A stretch of 64,000 nt of DNA from Vibrio ezurae NBRC 102218 (GCF_000467185.1 NZ_BATM01000008.1:124001-188000); one strand, 5' to 3'; positions 7,758 to 17,045 are shown, counted from the first letter of the stretch. Notes: generated from the letters alone by a model not told the origin. Numbers and translations are program-made.

Positions 7758-9443
7758 ATGCTCAAGGAATTTTTGGCCCAATCAACATCAACGAATGGTC
7801 AAGCGCGTCATTACGCATGTAACAACACATTAGAACTTTCAAATCTTATCCCGCCAACGGTAAGTTATGAAAGCCAAGGGGCATTGCTGATCATTATCAA
7901 TGAACACGATGCCACCGAGCAAAGCTTAAGCAGTCTGCAACAGCAATTCTCATCCATGGCATCGGTTACGTTTGCGGTGCCTTTAGGGGCGAAGATCAAT
8001 AGTGTCATCAGCCCTTACTTTTTCTCATTAGCTCAATTGTCAGGATACCTAGGACGTTTTTCTTTTCATATTTTGCAAAGTAGCTCGATCTCTAAAGTCG
8101 AACTGGCACCTGTGGCTATCGGACAGCCGCATTTTGATGTCGTTCTGGATTTGAGTGCAGAAGCACTCATCGATAATGAAGTCCCGCCCGTTGGTTATTT
8201 TCCTGTCGGAAGAGGCTACCCGAAACTTGATGATGCTATCGAAGAGATTAAAGCCTTAATCGGCACTTTTGATAAACCCAAATTCTTTCGTCTTGATACG
8301 GATAAGTGCGCGCACAGTTCTCGCGGCGTAAAAGGGTGTGAGCGTTGTATTCTCTCATGTCCTGCTGGGGCGCTTTCAAGTGAGGGGCGAGATGAGACGG
8401 GTTACAAAATAGAAATTAACCCATACCTTTGTCAGGGAGTAGGGACTTGTGCCACTTCTTGTCCGACAGGGGCGATTGAATACGCTTTACCTTACCCTAA
8501 GGACACTCAAGGATTTATCGAACGCACTTTGCACAATTATCAAACGCAAGGTGGCCGCGATCCTATTGTGCTGTTTTGCAGTGATGAGCATGAAACTTAT
8601 AACGTGATGGCATTAAGAGCATTGCCTGACAATGTGATTCCTATTGTGGTCAATGAATTGCCATCTGTGGGCATTGATACTTGGTTTGCGGCGTTAAGTA
8701 ACGGTGCTTCACAAGTCTTATTTGCGGCCAGTCGTCGCATGCCAGCCACCATCATTCGCGTTTTAAATGAAGAAGTGAGCATCGCAAAAACCCTATTAAG
8801 ACAGTTGGGTATTCATGCGCAAAGCATTGATATTTTGTACCTTGAAGATCTTCGAACAAGTAAACCGACCCTAATTGAAACGCCATTGAACGTGAAGGTA
8901 GGGGAAGTGCAAGGTGACAAGCGTGCTCGCTTGTTTCAGTCGTTAGATGCATTAGCGCAAACATTTACTCCATTACAAATGCAAGCTGGGCTACCACAAG
9001 GCGCTCCTTACGGCACTGTCGCGTGCGATACCGATAAGTGTACCTTGTGTATGGCGTGTGTTGCGGTTTGTCCGACGATGGCACTGCACAACGAAGGACA
9101 ATTGCCAATGCTCAGCTTTATTGAGCAAGATTGCGTGCAATGTGGGTTGTGTGAAGGAGCTTGCCCAGAAGATGCCTTAAATTTGACTCCTAGAATTAAC
9201 TGGGATCAACCGCTTCGTACTACTGCTATTACCCTAAATAAAGATGAGCCTGCATTGTGCTTACGTTGTCAAAAACCGTTTGCGCCTAAGTCAATGATTA
9301 CGATGTTGCAGGGGAAATTAAAAGGGCACAGTCACTTTTCAAATGACCAAGCCATACGTCGAATTGCCATGTGTGAAGATTGTCGCGTTGCCGATATTTA
9401 TGACGAAATGGCGAAAGATCCTACAAAACAGCTAAAATATTAA
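7758..9443 (+). CDS. Multi-cluster 4Fe-4S ferredoxin-like protein of the formate dehydrogenase cluster
   Basis: A 561-residue cytoplasmic protein with four ferredoxin-type Cys groups. Two are near residues 183-240 (CERCILSCPAGAL; CQGVGTCATSCPTGAI) and two near 423-475 (CTLCMACVAVCPTMAL; CVQCGLCEGACPEDAL). A further C-terminal Cys pair set (CLRCQKPF and CEDCRVADIY) may hold another metal. It has no Tat or Sec signal. This protein regularly occurs upstream of Vibrio/Shewanella-type formate dehydrogenases and is followed here, after a few bases, by the chaperone gene. Electron transfer or cluster delivery during assembly is plausible but not shown by the sequence. A Fur-like site lies upstream. 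Confidence 0.85.
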   Translation: MLKEFLAQSTSTNGQARHYACNNTLELSNLIPPTVSYESQGALLIIINEHDATEQSLSSLQQQFSSMASVTFAVPLGAKINSVISPYFFSLAQLSGYLGRFSFHILQSSSISKVELAPVAIGQPHFDVVLDLSAEALIDNEVPPVGYFPVGRGYPKLDDAIEEIKALIGTFDKPKFFRLDTDKCAHSSRGVKGCERCILSCPAGALSSEGRDETGYKIEINPYLCQGVGTCATSCPTGAIEYALPYPKDTQGFIERTLHNYQTQGGRDPIVLFCSDEHETYNVMALRALPDNVIPIVVNELPSVGIDTWFAALSNGASQVLFAASRRMPATIIRVLNEEVSIAKTLLRQLGIHAQSIDILYLEDLRTSKPTLIETPLNVKVGEVQGDKRARLFQSLDALAQTFTPLQMQAGLPQGAPYGTVACDTDKCTLCMACVAVCPTMALHNEGQLPMLSFIEQDCVQCGLCEGACPEDALNLTPRINWDQPLRTTAITLNKDEPALCLRCQKPFAPKSMITMLQGKLKGHSHFSNDQAIRRIAMCEDCRVADIYDEMAKDPTKQLKY

Positions 9444-9451
9444 GGGTGAGC

Positions 9452-10051
9452 ATGCATAATCAAGTACCCCAATCACCGCGATCAGACATTTATTTGCTGT
9501 TAGCTACTTTGTTCAGACAGGCACCGGATGCGCAGTTAATGCAATGGTTAGCCCAGCTAGACAATGAGGATGAATCAAGCGCGATGAGTGCTGATTGGCA
9601 GGCATTGAGTCAATTAGCACAACAGAGTTCGCTGGCGTCGGTGCAAGAAGAATATCAAGACCTATTTATCGGTATCGGACGAGGTGAGGTCATGCCTTTT
9701 GCTTCGTGGCATCGAAACGGCGCATTAATGGAAAAACCATTAATTGATTTACGCCAAGATCTTTTTGCATTGGGCTTTGAGCGCAATGAAAGTGTGAAGG
9801 AACCCGAAGACCATATTGCGGCCTTATGTGAGGTGATGGCAATGTTGGTTGAGGAGAATTCACATCAGCAAGGTGTATTTTTTAATCGTCATATCGCCAG
9901 TTGGTATAACGATTTAGTGAAACAAATTCAGGGCGCAAAAGCGGCTGAGTTTTATCGGGTTGTCGCGAACCTTCTTGCTCGATTTATGGAGTTAGAAGAG
10001 GTGGCGTTGAGCGAACAGAATATTGCGGTTCGCTCTAGTGAGTTGGATTAG
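9452..10051 (+). CDS. TorD/DmsD-family chaperone for the formate dehydrogenase
   Basis: About 199 residues, all helical in character, without signal or membrane segment. Typical TorD-family elements are seen: YLLLATLFRQAP at the N-terminus, VQEEYQDLFIGIGRGE, FASWHRNGALMEKPL, EPEDHIAALCEVMAML. The family binds Tat leader peptides and helps load the molybdenum or tungsten cofactor. The ATG at 9452 is preferred over a GTG at 9446 because AAGGG stands at proper distance before it. It lies between the ferredoxin-like gene and the Tat-leader genes, as expected for a dedicated chaperone of the alpha subunit. Confidence 0.85.
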   Translation: MHNQVPQSPRSDIYLLLATLFRQAPDAQLMQWLAQLDNEDESSAMSADWQALSQLAQQSSLASVQEEYQDLFIGIGRGEVMPFASWHRNGALMEKPLIDLRQDLFALGFERNESVKEPEDHIAALCEVMAMLVEENSHQQGVFFNRHIASWYNDLVKQIQGAKAAEFYRVVANLLARFMELEEVALSEQNIAVRSSELD

Positions 10052-10066
10052 GTTGAGGATGGAGTC

Positions 10067-10267
10067 ATGAAAAATAAAAAAGAAATTGATAGTCATCGCC
10101 GCAGAGCGCTAAAGGCTCTGGGTGGCGGCGTTGTTGCAGGAGCGGTATTGAGTACAGCAACAGCATCGGCAAAGGCGAGTCCGATTAAGGTAGAAACTGA
10201 ACAATCGGAAGATAAGTCGGGTTACAGAGAAACTCAGCATATCCGTGATTATTACGATTCACTTTAG
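10067..10267 (+). CDS. Short Tat-signal protein of the formate dehydrogenase region
   Basis: A 66-residue protein with a twin-arginine leader (RRRALKALGGGVVAG, residues 11-25), a possible cleavage region after ATASAKA, and a short acidic mature part of about 30 residues ending YYDSL. It corresponds to the small formate dehydrogenase region TAT target family. A strong RBS (GGATGGAG) precedes the ATG, and the catalytic subunit follows 12 bases later. The role is unknown. It may be a small subunit of the complex or help export (inference). Confidence 0.8.
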   Translation: MKNKKEIDSHRRRALKALGGGVVAGAVLSTATASAKASPIKVETEQSEDKSGYRETQHIRDYYDSL

Positions 10268-10279
10268 GAACCCATCACT

Positions 10280-13138
10280 ATGAAATTGACTAAACGCTCA
10301 GAAACGACCTCAAGTCCGAATAAAAAATTTGGTATTAGCCGTCGTACCTTTATGCGTAATTCATCACTGGCGGCAGGCGGCGCGGTGGTGGTGGGTGCAG
10401 GATTGCTGGCACCAGGCATGATGAGAAAAGCGCAAGCTCAGCCAGAAGCTAGCGACGCTAACGTAGAAATAAAACGCACCATTTGTTCCCACTGCTCTGT
10501 GGGCTGTGGCATTTATGCCGAAGTACAAAATGGTGTTTGGACAGGCCAAGAACCCGCTTTTGATCATCCCTTTAACCTTGGCGGTCACTGTGCAAAAGGC
10601 GCAGCTTTGCGTGAGCATGGGCGAGGAGAGAAACGTCTTAAATACCCAATGAAGCTAGAAGGCGGAAAGTGGAAAAAGCTCACTTGGGAACAAGCGATAA
10701 ACGAAATTGGCGACAATGCCCTGAAAATTCGCCAAGAATCAGGGCCTGATTCAGTGTATTGGCTTGGCAGTGCCAAGCACAATAACGAACAAGCCTATAT
10801 GTTTAGAAAGATGGCGTCGTTGTGGGGTACAAATAACGTCGATCACCAAGCTCGTATTTGTCACTCCACGACCGTATCTGGCGTAGCCAATACTTGGGGC
10901 TACGGTGCGATGACCAATTCCTTCAATGACATGCATAACTGTAAATCGATGTTGTTCATTGGCTCGAACCCTGCTGAAGCTCATCCGGTTGCCATGCAAC
11001 ACATCTTGATCGCGAAAGAAAAGAACAGCTGTAAGATTGTGGTGGCGGACCCAAGACGCACCCGAACTGCGGCTAAGTCTGACCATTATATCGCGTTGCG
11101 TCCGGGTACCGATGTGGCCTTTATCTGGGGCTTGCTATGGCATATTTTTGAAAACCAGTGGGAAGACAAAGAATTTATCCGCCAGCGTGTATTTGGCATG
11201 GATGAAATTCGTCAAGAAGTGGCGAAATGGACGCCAGATAAAGTTGAGCACGTGACCGGTGCGTCTAAAGATGAAATGTACAAAACGGCGAAGATGCTTT
11301 CGGACAACCGACCAGGCTGTATTGTTTGGTGTATGGGCGGAACCCAGCACACCACCGGAAACAATAACACGCGTGCGTACTGCGTATTAGAGCTTGCACT
11401 TGGCAATATGGGCAAATCGGGAGGCGGTGCTAACATCTTCCGTGGTCACGATAATGTACAGGGCGCAACTGACCTTGGCGTATTATCACACACGCTACCG
11501 GGTTACTACGGCTTAGCTCCGGGGGCTTGGAAGCATTGGTCATCGGTGTGGGATTTGGATTACCAGTGGGTTCAAGATCGTTTCGATCAAACTAAGTACC
11601 GCGGTAAGCAACCGATGAACAACATGGGTATTCCTGTATCTCGTTGGGTCGATGGTGTACTCGAAGACAAACAAAACATCGAACAAAACGATAATATCCG
11701 CGCTATGTTCTACTGGGGACACGCGGTGAACTCGCAAACTCGCGGTACAGAAATCCGTAAGGCGATGCAAAAGCTAGAGATGATGGTGATTGTTGATCCG
11801 TACCCAACGGTGGCTGCGGTAATGAATGATCGTACTGATGGTGTCTACCTTCTTCCGGCGACGACTCAATTTGAAACCCATGGTTCAGTCACGGCCTCAA
11901 ACCGCTCTTTGCAATGGCGCGATCAAGTTGTTGAACCTTTGTTTGAGTCAAAGCCTGATCACGAAATCATGTATTTATTGACCAAAAAGTTGGGTTATTC
12001 GGAGCAGATGTTTAAGCACATCGCCGTGGAAAATAATCAACCCGTTATCGAAGATGTCACACGTGAATTTAATAAGGGCATGTGGACGATAGGCTACAGC
12101 GGTCAAAGTCCTGAGCGTATTAAAGAGCACCAGAAAAACTGGCACACTTTCCACAAAACAACGTTATCCGCTGAGGGTGGCCCTGTGAATGGTGAAACCT
12201 ATGGCCTACCTTGGCCATGTTGGGGGACGCCGGAGATGAAACATCCGGGGACGCATATTTTGTATGACACTTCCAAACCCGTTGCACAAGGTGGCGGTAA
12301 CTTCCGTGCTCGTTTTGGGGTGGAATTCGAAGGTGAGAACTTGCTTGCTGAAGATAGCTACTCTAAAGGGTGTGAGCTGGAAGATGGTTTCCCAGAATTT
12401 AGTGATAAGTTACTAAAAAGTTTAGGCTGGTGGGACGACCTTACGGCTGAAGAAAAAGTCGCCGCAGAAGGCAAAAACTGGAAAACTGACCTTTCTGGCG
12501 GTATTCAGCGCGTGGCCATTAAGCATGGCTGTATACCTTACGGAAACGCCAAAGCGCGTGCGATTGTCTGGACATTCCCTGATCGAGTTCCACTGCATAG
12601 AGAGCCATTGTATACACCGCGTCGTGATTTGGTTAAAGAGTACCCTACGTGGGATGACAGTGAATCTATTTATCGCTTACCTACCTTATATAAGAGTATT
12701 CAAGACGTCGACAAATCGAAAGAATACCCAATTATTCTGACCAGTGGGCGCTTAGTGGAATACGAGGGAGGGGGTGAAGAAACCCGTTCTAGCCCATGGC
12801 TTGCTGAGCTGCAACGTGAAATGTTTGTCGAAATCAATCCAAAGGATGCCAATGATCTTGGCATCAAAGATGGTGAGATGGTGTGGGTTGAAGGTGCGGA
12901 GAAAGGTCGCGTGCATGTGAAAGCGATGGTAACGCGTCGCGTCAGCCCAGGTATTGCCTTTATGCCTTTCCACTTCGGTGGCAAGTTCCAAGGTGAAGAC
13001 TTAACTGAGCGTTATCCTGAGGGCACTGTTCCTTATGTCATTGGTGAAGCTGCCAACACGGCAACCACTTATGGTTATGACCCAGTTACACAGATGCAAG
13101 AAACCAAAGTTACTCTGTGTAATATTCGAAAAGCGTAA
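10280..13138 (+). CDS. fdhA: Formate dehydrogenase catalytic (alpha) subunit, Cys type
   Basis: A 952-residue DMSO-reductase-family enzyme that oxidises formate to CO2. It has a Tat signal (SRRTFMRNSS, R21-R22), so it is exported folded to the periplasm. A 4Fe-4S cluster is bound by C69, C72, C76 and C104. The Mo/W ligand position aligns as ARICHSTTVSG with Cys at 194, where E. coli FdnG has selenocysteine; no Sec codon is needed. The C-terminal molybdopterin dinucleotide-binding fold is present (ILTSGRLVEYEGGG; NPKDANDLGIKDGEMVWV). It forms a complex with the beta and cytochrome b subunits downstream (13-base gap). The upstream tungstate transporter suggests that tungsten may replace molybdenum. 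Confidence 0.95.
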   Translation: MKLTKRSETTSSPNKKFGISRRTFMRNSSLAAGGAVVVGAGLLAPGMMRKAQAQPEASDANVEIKRTICSHCSVGCGIYAEVQNGVWTGQEPAFDHPFNLGGHCAKGAALREHGRGEKRLKYPMKLEGGKWKKLTWEQAINEIGDNALKIRQESGPDSVYWLGSAKHNNEQAYMFRKMASLWGTNNVDHQARICHSTTVSGVANTWGYGAMTNSFNDMHNCKSMLFIGSNPAEAHPVAMQHILIAKEKNSCKIVVADPRRTRTAAKSDHYIALRPGTDVAFIWGLLWHIFENQWEDKEFIRQRVFGMDEIRQEVAKWTPDKVEHVTGASKDEMYKTAKMLSDNRPGCIVWCMGGTQHTTGNNNTRAYCVLELALGNMGKSGGGANIFRGHDNVQGATDLGVLSHTLPGYYGLAPGAWKHWSSVWDLDYQWVQDRFDQTKYRGKQPMNNMGIPVSRWVDGVLEDKQNIEQNDNIRAMFYWGHAVNSQTRGTEIRKAMQKLEMMVIVDPYPTVAAVMNDRTDGVYLLPATTQFETHGSVTASNRSLQWRDQVVEPLFESKPDHEIMYLLTKKLGYSEQMFKHIAVENNQPVIEDVTREFNKGMWTIGYSGQSPERIKEHQKNWHTFHKTTLSAEGGPVNGETYGLPWPCWGTPEMKHPGTHILYDTSKPVAQGGGNFRARFGVEFEGENLLAEDSYSKGCELEDGFPEFSDKLLKSLGWWDDLTAEEKVAAEGKNWKTDLSGGIQRVAIKHGCIPYGNAKARAIVWTFPDRVPLHREPLYTPRRDLVKEYPTWDDSESIYRLPTLYKSIQDVDKSKEYPIILTSGRLVEYEGGGEETRSSPWLAELQREMFVEINPKDANDLGIKDGEMVWVEGAEKGRVHVKAMVTRRVSPGIAFMPFHFGGKFQGEDLTERYPEGTVPYVIGEAANTATTYGYDPVTQMQETKVTLCNIRKA

Positions 13139-13151
13139 GGAAACCTAAATT

Positions 13152-13760
13152 ATGGCTAGAATGAAATTTCTCTGTGATACCAAGCGTTGTATCGAATGTA
13201 ACGGCTGTGTCACTGCATGTAAAAACGAAAACGATGATGCCCTTGAGTGGGGCATTCAACGCCGCCGTGTGGTCACTCTCAATGACGGTGAAGTAGGTGA
13301 AAGCTCTATTTCTGTTGCGTGTATGCACTGTACCGATGCGCCGTGTAAAGCGGTGTGTCCGGCAGATTGCTTTGAGTACACCGCAGAGGGGATCGTGCTG
13401 CACAATAAAGATCTGTGTATTGGTTGTGGCTACTGTTTATTTGCTTGCCCATTTGGCGCGCCCCAATTTCCACACACTTCTGCCTTCGGTGAAAGAGGCA
13501 AGATGGACAAGTGTACATTCTGTGCTGGTGGCCTTGAAACCGAAAATGGTTCAGAGGAAGAGCTAGCAAAATATGGTAGTAACCGTATTGCTGAAGGCAA
13601 GCTTCCTATGTGTGCTGAGTTGTGTTCGACCAAAGCCTTGTTGGCTGGTGATGCAGAAGTGGTTTCTGATATCTTCCGTCAACGTGTGGTTGAGCGCGGC
13701 GCAAAAGGTGCAGGTTGGAGCGATGGTGAAGATATAGCGTTTGATGCAACTAAGAGCTAG
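13152..13760 (+). CDS. fdh3B: Formate dehydrogenase iron-sulfur (beta) subunit
   Basis: A 202-residue electron-transfer subunit with four Cys groups for four 4Fe-4S clusters: CIECNGCVTACKNE, CMHCTDAPCKAVCPADC, CIGCGYCLFACPFG, and CTFC with CAELC. It passes electrons from the catalytic subunit to the membrane cytochrome. It has no signal of its own and is probably carried through the Tat system with the alpha subunit (family knowledge). It lacks the C-terminal membrane anchor of E. coli FdnH, fitting the short FDH3 type. The RBS AAGGA precedes the ATG, and the gamma gene follows 16 bases after the stop. Confidence 0.93.
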   Translation: MARMKFLCDTKRCIECNGCVTACKNENDDALEWGIQRRRVVTLNDGEVGESSISVACMHCTDAPCKAVCPADCFEYTAEGIVLHNKDLCIGCGYCLFACPFGAPQFPHTSAFGERGKMDKCTFCAGGLETENGSEEELAKYGSNRIAEGKLPMCAELCSTKALLAGDAEVVSDIFRQRVVERGAKGAGWSDGEDIAFDATKS

Positions 13761-13776
13761 CAAAAGGAGCAATCGA

Positions 13777-14811
13777 ATGCAGTTTGCGAAACAATCGACT
13801 GTGACCTTGTTAGTGATGCTAGCCAGTATCTTGATGATGTTTAGCATGCCAACGTATGCCGAGCAAAAACATAACGACACGGCACAAAAAGAGATGGTAC
13901 AACTGGCCGGTGCTGATTACTGGCGTGAGGTCAAAGGTGGGGTAGAGGGCACGACCACTTCGGCCTCTCCTGAGCACGGCGTTTTGATCAGTGTACCCGG
14001 CCAAACGTGGTTCATTCTAAAAGAGAAGTGGATGTCTCCGGCGGCCGCAGTAGCGATCTTTGGTAGCATCATGATGGTGGTATTAGCTTACTTTTTAGTT
14101 GGACCATTAATGCTCAGTAAGCCACGAACAGGACGAAAGCTGACACGCTGGAGTCGCATGGATCGTGCGTTACACTGGACAATGGCATTTACCTTTTTAA
14201 CCTTAGCATTTAGTGGCTTGATGCTGGTGTATGGTAAACACTTTTTAAAACCTTATATCCCAACGGATATTTGGGGCTTAGTGATTTATACTGCGAAGCA
14301 GTATCACAACTATATTGGTCCGATTTTCTATATTTTGCTTATCTTTATCCTATTAAAATGGTGGAGAAAGTCCCTGTTTACGAAAACCGATGTGCAATGG
14401 TTTATGAAGCTCGGCGGCATGGTAGGAAAACACAAAGGTTCACATCCATCAGCAGGCTTTTCTAATGGTGGTGAAAAAGCCATCTATTGGCTGTTGATTG
14501 TCTTTGGCGCAGTGGCGGCTACCAGTGGCGTTATTTTGGATTTTCCAATATTCGATCAAACGCGCCGTGATATGGAAATTGCCAATTTAGTGCATATGAT
14601 TTCGGCATTGATTTTGATTTGTGGTTTTGTTTTCCATATCTATATTGGTTTAGTGGGTATGGAAGGCGCGCTTGAAGGAATGGTCACGGGTAAAGTTGAT
14701 GAAACTTGGGCGAAAGAGCATCACGATCAATGGTATGAGGAAGTCAAAGATCAATTAGAAGAAGCTCCAGTGAAAGGCAGAAGTAACAAAGATGGGGTCA
14801 GCAATGAATAA
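13777..14811 (+). CDS. Formate dehydrogenase cytochrome b556 (gamma) subunit
   Basis: A 344-residue protein. The start at 13777 has a strong RBS (AAAGGAG), and the first about 26 residues form a signal peptide ending MPTYA. A periplasmic stretch follows, then membrane helices near residues 85-110, 135-155, 170-195, 230-250 and 270-290. His residues for b-type heme occur in ALHWTMAF, KQYHNYIGP, NLVHMISAL and FVFHIYIGL. It takes electrons from the beta subunit and reduces quinone in the inner membrane. A longer frame begins further upstream but would overlap the beta gene. Its end overlaps the next small gene by 8 bases. Confidence 0.9.
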   Translation: MQFAKQSTVTLLVMLASILMMFSMPTYAEQKHNDTAQKEMVQLAGADYWREVKGGVEGTTTSASPEHGVLISVPGQTWFILKEKWMSPAAAVAIFGSIMMVVLAYFLVGPLMLSKPRTGRKLTRWSRMDRALHWTMAFTFLTLAFSGLMLVYGKHFLKPYIPTDIWGLVIYTAKQYHNYIGPIFYILLIFILLKWWRKSLFTKTDVQWFMKLGGMVGKHKGSHPSAGFSNGGEKAIYWLLIVFGAVAATSGVILDFPIFDQTRRDMEIANLVHMISALILICGFVFHIYIGLVGMEGALEGMVTGKVDETWAKEHHDQWYEEVKDQLEEAPVKGRSNKDGVSNE

Positions 14812-15223
14812 ACATCATAAAGGAATTTGGTATGCTTACATTGGCAGTTTTTTAACCCCGTTTACCTTAATGCTCTCAGGTGTTATCGCTATTGTTTATG
14901 CGGGTTACCGTTTAGATAAAGATGAGGATGGTGAGGTTGTCAACTCGCACTACTACGGTTTGATACGAAGCTTTTTCTTGTTTCTGACTTTCTTTGTGGT
15001 GCTTATTGTCACTATTGCTACCTCAAATGGCGTATTGATTGGCGTTAATGACTATTGGATCAAAAACAGCGCAATTGAAGAGATCGCCTACTTTATTCCT
15101 ATTATTGGGGGCGTGATATCAGCGATTGCCATTGTGATTTGGTTTGTGCGCATGTTTAAGGGAATGCGTCTGTTAAGAGATGACAAACCCATAGTACAAA
15201 AGAAGTCGTTGCATCAGTTTTAA
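14804..15223 (+). CDS. Small membrane protein ending the formate dehydrogenase operon (DUF4870-like)
   Basis: A 139-residue inner-membrane protein with three hydrophobic helices (about residues 12-32, 53-75 and 92-115) and a basic tail RMFKGMRLLRDD. Its layout, AYIGSFLTPFTLMLSGVIAIVYA and the final RxxKGxxLL, resembles DUF4870-type proteins, but this is a weak match made by eye. The ATG lies inside the end of the cytochrome gene (ATGAATAA overlap), so it is translationally coupled. Position suggests a role in assembly or stability of the dehydrogenase; nothing catalytic is visible. A strong terminator follows. Confidence 0.75.
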   Translation: MNKHHKGIWYAYIGSFLTPFTLMLSGVIAIVYAGYRLDKDEDGEVVNSHYYGLIRSFFLFLTFFVVLIVTIATSNGVLIGVNDYWIKNSAIEEIAYFIPIIGGVISAIAIVIWFVRMFKGMRLLRDDKPIVQKKSLHQF

Positions 15224-15240
15224 TACGCGCTTTAAACACA

Positions 15241-15270
15241 AACGCCAAGCATTTTAGCTTGGCGTTTTTT
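15241..15270 (+). terminator. Terminator of the formate dehydrogenase operon
   Basis: A 10-bp perfect stem (AACGCCAAGC with its complement at 15257-15266), 6-base loop, then a run of T. It may also slow minus-strand transcription from the converging helicase gene. Confidence 0.88.
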
Positions 15271-15314
15271 GTGGTTTGGCGTTGTAACGTTCACCGCTTA
15301 GGCGAGCGAGTATG

Positions 15315-16547
15315 TTAACGTTTTGGCTTACTCTTAAACTGTTTAATACTTTTTTTGGCTTGAGTTCGACGATTGGCTTTTTTATCTCTAGGAGCACGTT
15401 TACTTTGTCCAGAGGAAGGCTTATCCGTGACAGGGAAACCCTCAAGCTCTTGCAACGCGAGTTCTCGCTGTGTTAATTGACGAATCGCACTTAAATACTC
15501 AGTCTCGCCATGACACACCAATGATAGGGCAATGCCTTTCTCACCCGCTCTAGCGGTACGTCCAATGCGATGCACATACGCTTCGGCGTGTGATGGCAGT
15601 TCTACGTTAATCACCACAGGTAGGTGTTCAATATGAATACCCCGAGCGAGAAGATCAGTGGCGATAAGCACATTGACCTGCTTTTGTTTAAACTGCTCTA
15701 GCGTTATTTCACGTTCTTGCTGAGATTTATTGCCATGTAACGCCGCCGCTACAATACCGGCTTTATTCAGTTTTTTGCACAATGCGTCAGCGTTGTCTTT
15801 CGCGCCAATAAACACCAGTACTTGCGACCACTGATGTTTCTTCAACTCAGAAATCAGCGCATTGGCTTTACTGCCTTTATTGACGAGATAGAGTGTTTCT
15901 TCAATACCTTCAACTAGGCTGTTTGTCACCGTTGTTTGAATATGCTTTGGTGCGTTAAGCAGTTGCGAAGCTTTTTGTTGTAGCTCGCTTGAGAAGGTGG
16001 CAGACAACATGGAAGTTTGACGTTTCTGCGGCAACAATGTGACTATTTTTTGAATATCAGGCCAAAAGCCCATATCCAATAATCGGTCAGCTTCATCCAA
16101 CACAAGGCTGTGTAAACGGCTTACATCAATGGCTTTTTCTTGTAGCAAATCCAGCAGACGTCCAGGCGTTGCCACTAAAATTTCCGGTGATAATAAGAGC
16201 GTCTGCTTTTGCATCTCTTTATCGACGCCCCCACAAAGCGAGATAGCTGTAACGTCTATCGTGTTGGCGTAGGGCAATAAAGATTCACAGACTTGCTGAG
16301 CCAGTTCTCGCGTTGGCACTAATACGATGGCTTGTGTTGTACAAGGGCTTAGTCGCACTTGCTCAAGCAAAGCAAGGCCGTACGCCAAAGTTTTACCACT
16401 GCCTGTTTGTGCGATTGCTAACACATCTTGTTTTTCCAATATGGCAGGAATAGTCAGTTTTTGAACTTCGGTTAACGTCTTAAAATGGGTGGCCAAAAGA
16501 GCGTTAATTTCAGAGCAAAAGGGTAAATTGGAGTGCGGCATAGTCAT
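15315..16547 (-). CDS. DEAD-box ATP-dependent RNA helicase
   Basis: About 410 residues with the full motif set: Q-motif region with TEVQKLTIPAIL, motif I AQTGSGKT, Ia PTRELAQQ, Ib TPGRLLDLL, II VLDEADRLLDMGFWP, III SAT, then IATDLLARGIHIEHLP and HRIGRTARAGEKG. It unwinds short RNA duplexes, probably in ribosome assembly or mRNA decay. The C-terminus is short and very basic (Lys/Arg-rich, about 45 residues), as in RhlE-like proteins. A TTG at 16568 touches the upstream stop; the ATG at 16547 (or 16541) is a more likely start. It follows the YehS-like gene closely and may be co-transcribed with it. Confidence 0.9.
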   Translation of the reverse strand: MTMPHSNLPFCSEINALLATHFKTLTEVQKLTIPAILEKQDVLAIAQTGSGKTLAYGLALLEQVRLSPCTTQAIVLVPTRELAQQVCESLLPYANTIDVTAISLCGGVDKEMQKQTLLLSPEILVATPGRLLDLLQEKAIDVSRLHSLVLDEADRLLDMGFWPDIQKIVTLLPQKRQTSMLSATFSSELQQKASQLLNAPKHIQTTVTNSLVEGIEETLYLVNKGSKANALISELKKHQWSQVLVFIGAKDNADALCKKLNKAGIVAAALHGNKSQQEREITLEQFKQKQVNVLIATDLLARGIHIEHLPVVINVELPSHAEAYVHRIGRTARAGEKGIALSLVCHGETEYLSAIRQLTQRELALQELEGFPVTDKPSSGQSKRAPRDKKANRRTQAKKSIKQFKSKPKR

Positions 16548-16568
16548 GGTCTTATTTGTGTTTGTCAA

Positions 16569-17045
16569 TTAATCGTTTTGCGTATCTGTTGGGCGAAGTT
16601 GCAGTTGTACACCCGTTAAAAAGTTACGCAGAATTTGGTCTTTACACTCACGGTAGTGCTTGTTTTCAGGCTTACGGAAAAATGCACTTAGCTCATGTTT
16701 GCTGACATTTAAGTCGGCCACTTTTAGCGTGTCTAAAATGTCTTCAGCTTTCATGTTTAACGCAATGCGCAGTTTCATGAAAATCATATTGTTGGTTAAA
16801 CGAGACTCAGGCTTAGGTTGCTCGCCTTCACGTTTACCGCGTTTGATATTGATAAACCCGTTGAGGAAAATAGCTAATTCTTTGTCGATGATCTTACAAA
16901 ACTGTTCGTCTTCCTCTCTCTTCAGCCAGTTACTCACTTGAGATCGCGTCACCTCAAGATCAGCGGCAGCAAATACATTAATCATGTCAGCGTCTTTAAG
17001 GTCAAAAGTGTAGCGAATACGGCGTAAAATATCGTTATTAGTCAA
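16569..17045 (-). CDS. YehS-family protein (DUF1456)
   Basis: A 158-residue protein built from two similar halves, each with an (L)TNND/NNMI start and a helical repeat: ILRRIRYTFDLKDADMINVF and MIFMKLRIALNMKAEDIL. The DUF1456/YehS family shows this duplicated layout; its function is unknown. The start is chosen as TTG at 17045 because family members begin right at the TNNDILRRIRY motif and AGGAA lies just upstream. A GTG 54 bases earlier would add an extension not seen in relatives. It precedes the DEAD-box gene without a gap. Cytoplasmic. Confidence 0.85.
   Translation of the reverse strand: MTNNDILRRIRYTFDLKDADMINVFAAADLEVTRSQVSNWLKREEDEQFCKIIDKELAIFLNGFINIKRGKREGEQPKPESRLTNNMIFMKLRIALNMKAEDILDTLKVADLNVSKHELSAFFRKPENKHYRECKDQILRNFLTGVQLQLRPTDTQND

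Noticed and set aside
10280..13138. Selenocysteine at the active site of the formate dehydrogenase
   Set aside because: The ligand position is a normal Cys codon (residue 194); no in-frame TGA or SECIS was found.
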